A stretch of DNA of 49,312 bases. It comes from Lactonifactor sp. BIOML-A5 (GTDB lineage Bacteria; Bacillota; Clostridia; Lachnospirales; Lachnospiraceae). The stretch lies in NCBI RefSeq assembly GCF_009677585.1, contig NZ_WKYV01000032.1, positions 1 to 49,312 on the forward strand, written 5' to 3'. The notes under the pieces are model-generated. The model was not told the origin of the DNA, did no database searches, and saw only the letters and a program-made list of their open reading frames with translations. Positions 1-6,960 of the stretch are shown in pieces; positions within the stretch are counted from its first letter, which is position 1, and each line of letters begins with the position of its first letter. The position numbers were made by a program, and so were the translations under genes.

Positions 1-25
1 TCATACTATTATAGGTTCCACAAAA

Positions 26-71
26 GTGACATTTTCATAAGTGAATCCTAAGGTGACATTATCACAAGTTA
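26..71. repeat. Two tandem 27-bp units with GTGACATT core, possible IS end
   Basis: GTGACATT occurs at 26-33 and again at 53-60. The 19-base units starting there agree at 16 of 19 positions (GTGACATTWTCAYAAGTKA) with a period of 27 bp. Spaced subterminal repeats of this look are, from memory, typical of IS21-family element ends. The window starts only 25 bp to the left, so any transposase gene would lie outside. They could instead be binding sites for the adjacent TetR promoter. Identity as an IS end is inference. Confidence 0.35.
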
Positions 72-94
72 ACAACACCGGATAACACAGCCGG

Positions 95-123
95 TTGACA
101 ACGAATGATCCCAGGCTTATAAT
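95..123 (+). promoter_or_regulatory. Consensus sigma-A promoter of the tetR gene
   Basis: A perfect TTGACA (95-100), a 17-bp spacer and a perfect TATAAT (118-123) form a full-consensus vegetative promoter. Transcription should start near 130. A TTG start codon proposed at 95 would be the -35 box itself, so the coding region must begin downstream at 161. Such a strong promoter overlapped by an inverted repeat suggests tight repression. Confidence 0.85.
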
Positions 124-146
124 GACTGTACAAACTTTTTTAGTCA
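123..146. promoter_or_regulatory. Candidate TetR operator 1 (TGACT-N14-AGTCA)
   Basis: The inverted repeat TGACT (123-127) and AGTCA (142-146), 14 bp apart, begins on the last base of the -10 box and covers the expected transcription start. The same arms with exactly the same spacing recur at 801-824 in front of the ABC genes. A site of this size and symmetry that covers the start of its own regulator gene is what autoregulating TetR proteins use. Confidence 0.65.
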
Positions 147-160
147 AAAAGGAGGCTATT

Positions 161-754
161 ATGCCAAAACGTTACTCCGATGAAGAAAAGGCTTACATTG
201 TCCGCCGTCTAAAGGAGGAGGCCGCCAAATGTCTGGACCAATATGGGATTCGCCGCACTACTGTAGATGAGCTTGTGGGAAGGGTTAAGATCCCTAAAGG
301 AACCTTTTATCTCTTCTTCCCATCCAAAGAACTCTTATTTTTTCAGGTAATTCTGGAACTGCACCACAAGTTAGAGACACAGCTTCTGGATACAGTCTCC
401 GGTCTGAACCGGGAAAGACTTACTCCCGAGGCACTTGCAGATGTATTCTTCCAATTTTTTAAGACAGCGGAGAAGATGCCTATCCTAAAAATGATTCATT
501 CCGACGAAGTGGAGCTTCTGGCTCGCAGACTCCCCAGGGATGTCCTGGAAGAACACCTGAATCAGGACCATTCCATTGTAGAGAGACTATTCTCAGCTCT
601 GGCTGTGGACTCTGACAAGGATACAGCCGTATACAGCGCGGCATTCCGTGAACTTTTCTTTGCCACTCTCCACAAGGAGGAATTGGAGGACAAACATTAT
701 GACGAAGCTCTGAAGCTTCTGCTTCGGGGTCTGGCTATCCAGCTGTTACAGTAA
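161..754 (+). CDS. TetR/AcrR family transcriptional regulator
   Basis: This 197-residue protein is a likely repressor of the ABC exporter encoded next to it. The N-terminal helix-turn-helix spans about residues 33-52 (TTVDELVGRVKIPKGTFYLF), the classic TetR pattern with the KGTFY recognition-helix signature. The rest is helical and variable, as expected of the ligand and dimer domain. The start at 161 follows an AAGGAGG site at about 149-154; an in-frame TTG at 95 is part of the promoter. The ligand cannot be read from sequence. Context (exporter genes, shared inverted repeats in both promoters) points to a drug or toxic-compound sensor that represses itself and the pump. The operator assignment is inference. 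Confidence 0.88.
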   Translation: MPKRYSDEEKAYIVRRLKEEAAKCLDQYGIRRTTVDELVGRVKIPKGTFYLFFPSKELLFFQVILELHHKLETQLLDTVSGLNRERLTPEALADVFFQFFKTAEKMPILKMIHSDEVELLARRLPRDVLEEHLNQDHSIVERLFSALAVDSDKDTAVYSAAFRELFFATLHKEELEDKHYDEALKLLLRGLAIQLLQ

Positions 755-757
755 CCC

Positions 758-800
758 GTCCGGCAGTCTTGATTTGCCGGACATAACATTAATTTTATTT
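758..800 (+). terminator. Hairpin after tetR
   Basis: GTCCGGCA (758-765) pairs perfectly with TGCCGGAC (775-782) over a 9-base loop, starting 3 bp after the tetR stop. It is followed by AT-rich sequence including TTTTATTTT, not an uninterrupted T run. It probably ends the tetR transcript partially, so that the ABC genes depend on their own promoter. Confidence 0.5.
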
Positions 801-824
801 TGACTATATATATTATTTTAGTCA
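801..824. promoter_or_regulatory. Candidate TetR operator 2 in front of the ABC operon
   Basis: TGACT (801-805) and AGTCA (820-824) are separated by 14 bp, the same geometry as 123-146. The right half-sites agree further out (TTTTAGTCA in both). The AT-only centre contains -10-like TATATT and TATTAT strings, so the operator probably overlaps the ABC promoter, whose -35 box is unclear. The ABC start codon is 23 bp downstream, with GGAGG at 833-837. Confidence 0.62.
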
Positions 825-847
825 GATAGTATGGAGGTATTTTTCAA

Positions 848-1693
848 ATGATAGAAGTAAAACAGCTGTCTTTCAGCTACACCAGAACTCCCTTTATCAC
901 AGATATGACTTTTTCGGTTAAACAGGGAGAAATCTTTGGCTTCCTGGGTCCCTCAGGGGCGGGGAAAACAACACTTCAGAAAATACTGATCGGTATGATT
1001 ACCAGCTATAAGGGTTCCGCATCCATCGGCGGGATGGAATGCCGCCGCCATACAGGCCGGTTTTACGAAACCATCGGTGTGGATTTTGAATTTCCGACTT
1101 TATATGAAAAGCTGACTGCCAGACAGAATCTGCAATTTTTTGCCTCTCTCTACCGAAAGCAGCCCCGCTCTGCCGACGAGCTGCTGGAAACTGTAGGTCT
1201 GGAGCGGGACGGAGACAAACGGGTATCCGAATTCTCCAAAGGTATGAAATCCCGGCTTACGTTTATCAAATCCCTGCTCCACGATCCGGAGGTACTGTTT
1301 CTGGATGAGCCCACCAGCGGACTGGACCCCACGAACAGCCGCCTGATGAAAGACCTGATTCTTGGAGAAAAAGAAAGAGGCAAAACGGTAGTTCTGACTA
1401 CACATAATATGCAGGATGCTGCGGAACTCTGTGACCGAGTAGCCTTTATCGTAAATGGAAGGCTCTGTGCTCTGGACAGCCCCCACAATCTGATCATGTC
1501 CAGAGGCGCAGCCAGAATCACCTATACCTATTATGATAAGGGAGAGCGCACCATTACCTGCCCCCTGCAGCAAGTCTCCGGGGATGCTCTTCTTCTTTCC
1601 CTCATAAAAGAGAACCGGCTTCTGTCCATACACAGCAGCGAGCCTACACTCAATGACATTTTCATGGATATCACAGGGAGGACACTGGTATGA
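848..1693 (+). CDS. ABC transporter ATP-binding protein
   Basis: This 281-residue cytoplasmic nucleotide-binding subunit energises the two following membrane subunits. Walker A is GPSGAGKT at 34-41, the signature region is FSKGM at 129-133 (in place of LSGGQ, as in many export-type ATPases), Walker B with the catalytic Glu is VLFLDEPTSGLDP around 149-161, and the switch His is H186. The C-terminal 70 residues are an extra domain typical of drug or antibiotic exporters. GGAGG lies 10 bp before the ATG. The gene overlaps the next by 4 bp (ATGA), indicating translational coupling. Family and transport direction are well supported; the substrate is unknown. Confidence 0.93.
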   Translation: MIEVKQLSFSYTRTPFITDMTFSVKQGEIFGFLGPSGAGKTTLQKILIGMITSYKGSASIGGMECRRHTGRFYETIGVDFEFPTLYEKLTARQNLQFFASLYRKQPRSADELLETVGLERDGDKRVSEFSKGMKSRLTFIKSLLHDPEVLFLDEPTSGLDPTNSRLMKDLILGEKERGKTVVLTTHNMQDAAELCDRVAFIVNGRLCALDSPHNLIMSRGAARITYTYYDKGERTITCPLQQVSGDALLLSLIKENRLLSIHSSEPTLNDIFMDITGRTLV

Positions 1694-2373
1694 GACTGCT
1701 GCATCTGATTTTCTGGGACATTTGTTTCCAGATCAAATACGGTATCTATATGATTTACGCCATACTGACCGTGCTGTACCTTGTACTGCTGGGCGCTCTG
1801 CCCCCGGCCTGGCGTACCGGAACTGCGGTTATACTGATTTTCTCCGATCCGGCTGCTATGGGGCTGTTCTTTATGGGAGCCGTTATTCTTCTGGAAAAAA
1901 GCCAGCGTGTAGTAAATGCCCTGGCAGTATCACCGGTAACCGTCCGGGAATACATAATTTCCAAAATAATTTCCCTGGGAGTACTCTCGGTCATTGTGGC
2001 CCTGATTCTTGCTCTGAGTATGGGGATGGAGCACATTCCTCTTATTGCCGCCGGCACCGGACTGCTGTCTGCAGTTTTTACACTTTTGGGGATCATTGCC
2101 GCTGCACATATCTCCAGCCTGAATCAGTTTTTGCTGTACACCGTACCCATAGAGATGGTGTGTTTTGTGCCGGCTCTGCTTTATTTCTTCGGAATTGGTC
2201 CGGATGTACTCCGCTATTATCCTGTCTCTGTGGGAATACAGCTGCTGATGGGAAATACCAGCGCTGTCATCCCCGGCATATTATTATTACTTCTGATCAT
2301 CATCCTTTTGTTTTGGGTGGGAATGAAAAGTACGCTGAAAATGTTTCAGACTCTGGGAGGTGTCAAATTATGA
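1690..2373 (+). CDS. ABC transporter permease, first membrane subunit
   Basis: This 227-residue integral membrane protein has about six hydrophobic segments and no other recognisable domain. The cytoplasmic loop RVVNALAVSPVTVREYIISK (about 73-92) is the region that in ABC-2 type permeases contacts the ATPase. The start overlaps the ATPase stop by 4 bp, and its own stop overlaps the next permease start by 4 bp, so the three proteins are coupled and probably form one complex. The ATPase plus two 227-residue half-permeases resembles exporters annotated as fluoroquinolone efflux systems, but that resemblance is from memory and the substrate is open. Confidence 0.85.
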   Translation: MRLLHLIFWDICFQIKYGIYMIYAILTVLYLVLLGALPPAWRTGTAVILIFSDPAAMGLFFMGAVILLEKSQRVVNALAVSPVTVREYIISKIISLGVLSVIVALILALSMGMEHIPLIAAGTGLLSAVFTLLGIIAAAHISSLNQFLLYTVPIEMVCFVPALLYFFGIGPDVLRYYPVSVGIQLLMGNTSAVIPGILLLLLIIILLFWVGMKSTLKMFQTLGGVKL

Positions 2374-3053
2374 GAGCAATAAAAACAGGGTTTCTGCAGA
2401 TGCTGCTGGCCATCCGGGGAGATATGATGCTGTTTGCCGCCTGCTTTGCCCCTATTCTGTGCGGACTGTTTTTTCGGCTGGGAATTCCGGCTCTGTCCTT
2501 TATTCCCACCTTTTATTACGGCATTTTTGATCTTTTCTTTTCTGTTCTCTCTCCCACTATGTACTGCTTTGTGGCCGCCATGGTGGTACTGGAGGAGACA
2601 GATGACCGCATTGCCGGATATCTCTTTATTACCCCTCTGGGCAAATGCGGCTACCTTACCGCCCGCCTGGGAATTCCGTCAGCCCTTGCCTTTTTCATTA
2701 CCTGCATACTCCTGCCCCTGTTCCAGCTTTCCAAACTACCCCCGGCAATGCTTCTTTTGCTGTCAGCTGCGGGTTCTGCCCAGGGGCTAATCATTGGTAT
2801 GCTCATTGTCTCTCTGTCCTCTAATAAGCTGGAGGGCATGGCTGTGACAAAGCTGTCATCACTGATGACACTGGGGATTGCAGTCCCCTATTTTGTGAGA
2901 GGGCCATATGCCTGCCTGGCCTCTTTTCTTCCCTCCTTCTGGATGGGCAGAGGGATGAGAGACAGCAGCTTTCGGTTTCTTCTTATTTCGCTTCTGCTCT
3001 CCGCAGTCTGGTGTATCTGTCTTAAGAGGAAATTTATGAAGAAAATCCGCTAG
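2370..3053 (+). CDS. ABC transporter permease, second membrane subunit
   Basis: This 227-residue polytopic protein starts at MRAIKTGFLQMLLAIRGD. The reading frame is open back to 1653, but the upstream part overlaps the first permease in another frame and reads as cysteine-rich low-complexity peptide, so the ATG at 2370 in the ATGA overlap is the start. About six membrane spans are visible. The cytoplasmic stretch EETDDRIAGYLFITPLGKCG (about 75-94) is the conserved permease loop. It has the same length as its partner, suggesting a heterodimer. A terminator follows at 3119, closing the operon. The role is probably export of the TetR ligand. Confidence 0.84.
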   Translation: MRAIKTGFLQMLLAIRGDMMLFAACFAPILCGLFFRLGIPALSFIPTFYYGIFDLFFSVLSPTMYCFVAAMVVLEETDDRIAGYLFITPLGKCGYLTARLGIPSALAFFITCILLPLFQLSKLPPAMLLLLSAAGSAQGLIIGMLIVSLSSNKLEGMAVTKLSSLMTLGIAVPYFVRGPYACLASFLPSFWMGRGMRDSSFRFLLISLLLSAVWCICLKRKFMKKIR

Positions 3054-3118
3054 ATATGTTCCGGGTAACAGAGCCAAATAGGTTTCAAAAACGCCGGTTT
3101 GAGAGGAAGAAATAGAGA

Positions 3119-3161
3119 AAGGGAGATACACTGGTATTGTGCATTCTCCCTTGTCTTTTTT
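3119..3161 (+). terminator. Terminator of the ABC operon, possibly bidirectional
   Basis: AAGGGAGA (3119-3126) pairs with TCTCCCTT (3145-3152) over an 18-base loop, followed on the plus strand by GTCTTTTTTAG. It lies 66 bp after the permease stop. On the minus strand it lies 29 bp past the ackA stop and is followed by a pyrimidine-rich stretch, so it may serve both convergent transcripts. Confidence 0.7.
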
Positions 3162-3180
3162 AGTCAGAACATACGTATTC

Positions 3181-4374
3181 TTATTTTACCAGCCCAACTG
3201 TCTCCCTGCAGATGGCAAGTTCTTCGTTGGTAGGAATGGATACTACCGTAACTTTGGAGGATTCTTTGGTGAGAACTCTCTCAACACCTCTGCAGTTGTT
3301 CGCCTCTTTGTCGAATTCCACGCCCAGGTATTCCAGGCCTTCGCACACACCTTTGCGGATCTCAGCTGCGTTCTCTCCCAGTCCTGCTGTGAATGCAATT
3401 ACATCCACACCGTTCATGGCTGCAGCGTATGCGCCGATGTATTTTTTAACACGGTAGCAGTAAGCTTCCAGGGTGCTGATGGCCGCTTTATTGCCTGCGT
3501 CTGCAGCTTCCTGGATGTCGCGGCAGTCACTGGAGATTCCGCCGGATAAGCCTAACATACCGGATTCTTTATTCAATACATTCATAACCTCTGACAGCGT
3601 CAGATTTTCTTTTTTGCTGATAAACTCAAGGATCGCCGGATCCAGATCACCGGAACGTGTACCCATAATCAGACCTTCCAGAGGAGTAAGTCCCATGGAA
3701 GTGTCCACGCATTTGCCGTGATCTACTGCGGATACGGAAGCGCCGTTGCCTAAATGGCAGACAATGATCTTCAGATCTTCTGCCTTTTTGCCCAGGAACT
3801 CTGCTGCTCTCTTGGATACAAAGCTGTGGGAGGTTCCGTGGAATCCATATCTTCTCACCCCATACTGCTCATAATATTTGCGGGGAAGCCCGTACAAATA
3901 TGCTTTTTCAGGCATTGTCTGATGGAAGGCTGTGTCAAATACACCTACCATTGGTGTGTTCGGCATAAGTTCCTGGCATGCGCGGATACCGATTAAGTTT
4001 GCAGGATTGTGAAGAGGAGCCAGATCATTGCACTCTTCTACTGCCTGTAAAACCTCGCCGTCGATAACCACAGAGGAAGCAAACTTCTCGCCCCCGTGTA
4101 CAATACGGTGACCTACAGCATCTACCTCTGTCAGGCTCTTGATCACACCTGTCTTCTCATTCATCAGAGCGTCCAGGACCATCTGAATGGCCTGTTTGTG
4201 TGTAGGCATAGCAGCTTCTGTCACTTCTTTTTCACCGTCTGCCGGCTGGTACACCAGGCGGCCGTCGATACCGATTCTTTCGCAGAGGCCTTTGGCAAGC
4301 ACTGCCTCTGTATCGGAATTGATTAACTGGAATTTCAGGGAAGAGCTTCCGCAGTTGATTACTAATACATTCAT
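3181..4374 (-). CDS. ackA: Acetate kinase
   Basis: Acetate kinase converts acetyl phosphate and ADP to acetate and ATP, the substrate-level phosphorylation step of acetate fermentation, in the cytoplasm. The 397-residue length is typical. Family signatures are the N-terminal phosphate loop NCGSSSLK (7-14), GHRIVHGG near residue 90, FDTAFH near 147, RRYGFHGTSH near 174, CHLGNGAS, the GTRSGDLDP loop and the C-terminal NEELAI. GGAGG lies about 10 bp before the ATG. It follows pta by 31 bp on the same strand, so the two consecutive enzymes are probably cotranscribed from the pta promoter. All catalytic motifs are intact. Confidence 0.98.
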   Translation of the reverse strand: MNVLVINCGSSSLKFQLINSDTEAVLAKGLCERIGIDGRLVYQPADGEKEVTEAAMPTHKQAIQMVLDALMNEKTGVIKSLTEVDAVGHRIVHGGEKFASSVVIDGEVLQAVEECNDLAPLHNPANLIGIRACQELMPNTPMVGVFDTAFHQTMPEKAYLYGLPRKYYEQYGVRRYGFHGTSHSFVSKRAAEFLGKKAEDLKIIVCHLGNGASVSAVDHGKCVDTSMGLTPLEGLIMGTRSGDLDPAILEFISKKENLTLSEVMNVLNKESGMLGLSGGISSDCRDIQEAADAGNKAAISTLEAYCYRVKKYIGAYAAAMNGVDVIAFTAGLGENAAEIRKGVCEGLEYLGVEFDKEANNCRGVERVLTKESSKVTVVSIPTNEELAICRETVGLVK

Positions 4375-4405
4375 TTTCTAATTTCCTCCGTAGATTTATT
4401 ATTCC

Positions 4406-5401
4406 TTACTCAGCCTGGCACTGTACAGCAGTAATGGCAACAACACCAACGATATCCTCAGCAGAGCATCCTCTGGATAAGTCGTTTACCGGTTTTGCGA
4501 TACCCTGTGTCACAGGTCCGTAAGCTTCTGCTTTTGCAAGTCTCTGTACTAATTTGTATCCGATGTTACCTGCGTCCAAATCCGGGAAAATCAGCACGTT
4601 AGCTTTTCCGGCTACCGGGCTGTTGGGAGCTTTTGACTGTCCCACGCTTGGAACAATGGCAGCATCCAGCTGGAATTCGCCGTCTAACTTCAGTTCCGGA
4701 TTCTGTTCTTTTGCAATCTTGGTAGCTTCCACTACTTTATCTACGTCAGCATGCTTTGCACTGCCCATGGTGGAGTGGGATAACATAGCAACAACTGGTT
4801 CTTCCTGAACTAATAACTGGAAGGATTCTGCAGAAGATGCTGCAATAGCTGCCAGTTCTTCCGGATTCGAGTTCTGGTTCAGACCGGAATCTGCAAATAC
4901 GAAAGTACCGTTTGCACCATATTCGCAGTCAGGCACTGCCATTAAGAAGAATGCAGATACTAATTTAGTACCGGGTTTTGTCTTCAGAATCTGGAGACAG
5001 GGTCTTAAGGTATCTGCTGTTGAGTGGCAGGCACCGGATACCATTCCGTCTGCGTCGCCCATTTTTACCATCATAACACCGTAGTATAAATACTGGTTTA
5101 ACAGGATTTCCTTAGCCTGCTCCGGTGTCATGCCTTTTTTCTGTCTTAATTCTACCAGCTTGTCTATGTAACCGGCTGTTTTATCAGAAGTTGCCGGGTC
5201 AACGATAACAGCCCCGCTGATATCCAAACCTTCGCTTCCTTTTTTTACTTCTTCTTCACTTCCTACAAGAACTACGTTGGCAATTCCTTCTTTTAGAATC
5301 TGAGCTGTTGCCTCATATGTTCGGCGGTCTTCGGTCTCCGGAAGTACAATTGTTTTCTTATTTGATTTTGCTCTTTCTTTAATTACGTCAATAAATCCCA
5401 T
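4406..5401 (-). CDS. pta: Phosphate acetyltransferase
   Basis: Pta interconverts acetyl-CoA plus phosphate and acetyl phosphate plus CoA, feeding acetate kinase. The 331-residue single-domain form is the usual one in Gram-positive bacteria, without the N-terminal DRTGG extension of enterobacterial Pta. Recognisable segments are KTIVLPETEDRRTYEA near the N-terminus, DADGMVSGACHSTADTLRPC near 116-135, the SHSTMGSAKH loop, and GKANVLIFPDLDAGNIGYKL near 265-284. AAAGGAG precedes the ATG by 11 bp. It is first in a pta-ackA operon and divergent from tmcAL, whose product consumes acetate. Confidence 0.98.
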   Translation of the reverse strand: MGFIDVIKERAKSNKKTIVLPETEDRRTYEATAQILKEGIANVVLVGSEEEVKKGSEGLDISGAVIVDPATSDKTAGYIDKLVELRQKKGMTPEQAKEILLNQYLYYGVMMVKMGDADGMVSGACHSTADTLRPCLQILKTKPGTKLVSAFFLMAVPDCEYGANGTFVFADSGLNQNSNPEELAAIAASSAESFQLLVQEEPVVAMLSHSTMGSAKHADVDKVVEATKIAKEQNPELKLDGEFQLDAAIVPSVGQSKAPNSPVAGKANVLIFPDLDAGNIGYKLVQRLAKAEAYGPVTQGIAKPVNDLSRGCSAEDIVGVVAITAVQCQAE

Positions 5402-5492
5402 GATTTTTTTGACTCCTTTCTTCTGCTGGTTTTCACCTTTTCTTCCTGATTTCGGAAGCTACCAATTCCCTGGAAAGCCTCACATATCATAA

Positions 5493-5521
5493 TTATACAA
5501 CCTTTTATTTACAGGCACAAG
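5493..5521 (-). promoter_or_regulatory. Candidate pta-ackA promoter
   Basis: On the minus strand TTGTGC (5516-5521) and a perfect TATAAT (5493-5498) are spaced 17 bp apart, giving a leader of about 85 nt before pta. The -35 box matches only three of six consensus positions, so an activator or other element may be needed. With the opposite tmcAL promoter at 5631-5659 it accounts for the 307-bp gap between pta and tmcAL; I see no riboswitch there. Confidence 0.5.
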
Positions 5522-5630
5522 GTTTTCATTCCCCTAAAGACGGCAAAATTGTATTTAATTCAATACATGGATTATTACCTGGGATTTCCGATTTCATACA
5601 CTCTAAAAGGCGGCAGACTTCTTATTTCTC

Positions 5631-5659
5631 TTGATTTTTATTTCGGTTCTGCGTATAAT
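5631..5659 (+). promoter_or_regulatory. tmcAL promoter
   Basis: TTGATT (5631-5636), a 17-bp spacer and TATAAT (5654-5659) give a start near 5666 and a 43-nt leader. The TTG at 5631, which could be taken as a start codon, is the -35 box, so translation must begin at 5709. Confidence 0.72.
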
Positions 5660-5708
5660 GCAGTCAAATAAAAGATACCATAATTTTAGAGGGGAGACCT
5701 GCGCGTCT

Positions 5709-6953
5709 ATGAAAACAGTAGCTCTGATCACAGAATATAATCCATTTCACAACGGCCATGCCTATCATATGGAACAAGCCCGTCGTCTCACAGGGGCTGA
5801 TTATGTCATTATTGTCATGAGCGGAGATTATGTGCAGAGAGGGGTGCCCGCTGTTCTTGACAAATATACCCGCACTAGAATGGCCCTGAAATGCGGCGGA
5901 GACCTGGTGCTTGAGCTTCCTGTCTGCTATGCCACCGGAAGCGCTGAATATTTCGCCCGGGGGGCCGTAACACTTTTGGACAGCCTGGGAGTCGTGGATT
6001 GTCTGTGCTTCGGCAGTGAATCCGGAGAGATTCTGCCGTTTCAGAAAACGGCTGCACTGCTTTGGGAGGAACCCGCCTCTTACTCCCTGGCGTTAAAAGA
6101 AAGCCTAAAAACCGGGAAATCTTTTCCTGCCGCCCGCCAGGAAGCACTGGAAGCCTTCCTCACTGAACAGGGAGAAGAGCCACGCCAAAGCCTGGCGCTC
6201 CTCTCCTCCCCCAACAATATCCTTGGGGTGGAGTACTGCAAGGCTTTGGCGGCCCTGGACAGTCCCATATGCCCCCTGACCATACAGCGAAAAGACTGCG
6301 GATATCATGACCGGGAACTGGGAGCAAATTTTAGCTCTGCAAGCGCTATCCGCAGAGCAATAGAGACCGGTGAAAATCTCTCTGTACTGGAGTGTCATAT
6401 GCCGCCTGCCTCCTTTGAAATATTTTCCAATGTCCTTGGGACAAACGGTCCGGTGACAGAGGACGATTTTTCTTCTCTTCTTCGCTATAAGCTGCTTCTG
6501 GAATCTTCCGGGGGCAGCAAAAAAAGTCTCCTGCGCTTTCAGGATGTGTCCGAGGATCTGGCCAGACGTATAATCAACCGGCAGAATCAATGCGACAGCT
6601 TTTCCTATTTTACGGAGGTTCTTAAAACAAAAGAGCTGACCTACACCAGGATCAGCAGGGCCCTGCTGCACATTCTTTTGGAGCTCAGCCCGGAGGATAT
6701 CCCTCAGCAGACGCCTTACGCCCGTATCCTGGGATTTCGCAGGGAGGCTGCACCTCTTCTTGCTGAAATAAAAAAAGCAGGGCGGATTCCTGTGATTTCC
6801 CGCCCTGCTGCCGCAAAAGAGCTTCTCACTCCCCAGGCATACCGGTTATTTCAAAAAGAAGTTTTTGCTTCCAATTTATATGAAAGCATACTGGTCTCCA
6901 AATTCCATCGGGAATTCAGCCATGAGCTGACCCGGGGCGTTCTGCTGGCTTAG
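5709..6953 (+). CDS. tmcAL: tRNA(Met) cytidine acetate ligase (YlbM family)
   Basis: TmcAL activates acetate with ATP to acetyl-adenylate and transfers the acetyl group to the wobble cytidine (C34) of elongator tRNA-Met, forming ac4C and preventing misreading of Ile codons. The 414-residue length fits. The adenylation HxGH motif is NPFHNGH at 11-17, followed by VIIVMSGDYVQRG (about 37-49), the nucleotidyltransferase fold. A later LLSSPNNILGVEYCKAL stretch is typical of the family. AGAGGGGAG lies upstream of the ATG at 5709; the frame is open to 5631, but that part carries the promoter. It sits next to pta-ackA, which make its acetate substrate. Its 3' end contains the lactate dehydrogenase terminator on the other strand. 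Confidence 0.92.
   Translation: MKTVALITEYNPFHNGHAYHMEQARRLTGADYVIIVMSGDYVQRGVPAVLDKYTRTRMALKCGGDLVLELPVCYATGSAEYFARGAVTLLDSLGVVDCLCFGSESGEILPFQKTAALLWEEPASYSLALKESLKTGKSFPAARQEALEAFLTEQGEEPRQSLALLSSPNNILGVEYCKALAALDSPICPLTIQRKDCGYHDRELGANFSSASAIRRAIETGENLSVLECHMPPASFEIFSNVLGTNGPVTEDDFSSLLRYKLLLESSGGSKKSLLRFQDVSEDLARRIINRQNQCDSFSYFTEVLKTKELTYTRISRALLHILLELSPEDIPQQTPYARILGFRREAAPLLAEIKKAGRIPVISRPAAAKELLTPQAYRLFQKEVFASNLYESILVSKFHREFSHELTRGVLLA
6766..6809 (-). terminator. D-lactate dehydrogenase terminator inside the tmcAL coding region
   Basis: On the minus strand a 10-bp perfect stem (arms 6800-6809 and 6776-6785, AGCAGGGCGG with its complement) with a 14-base loop is followed by seven T residues, one A and TTT. 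This is a strong intrinsic terminator. It lies about 150 bp past the stop of the minus-strand dehydrogenase gene and is embedded in codons of tmcAL on the other strand, since the two stop codons are only 7 bp apart. Confidence 0.82.
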
Positions 6954-6960
6954 GGCTTAC

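Noticed and set aside
1653..2369. Long in-frame extension upstream of the second ABC permease
   Set aside because: It overlaps the first permease in another frame, is rich in Cys, Arg and Ser with no domain, and the ATGA overlap at 2370 gives a normal start.
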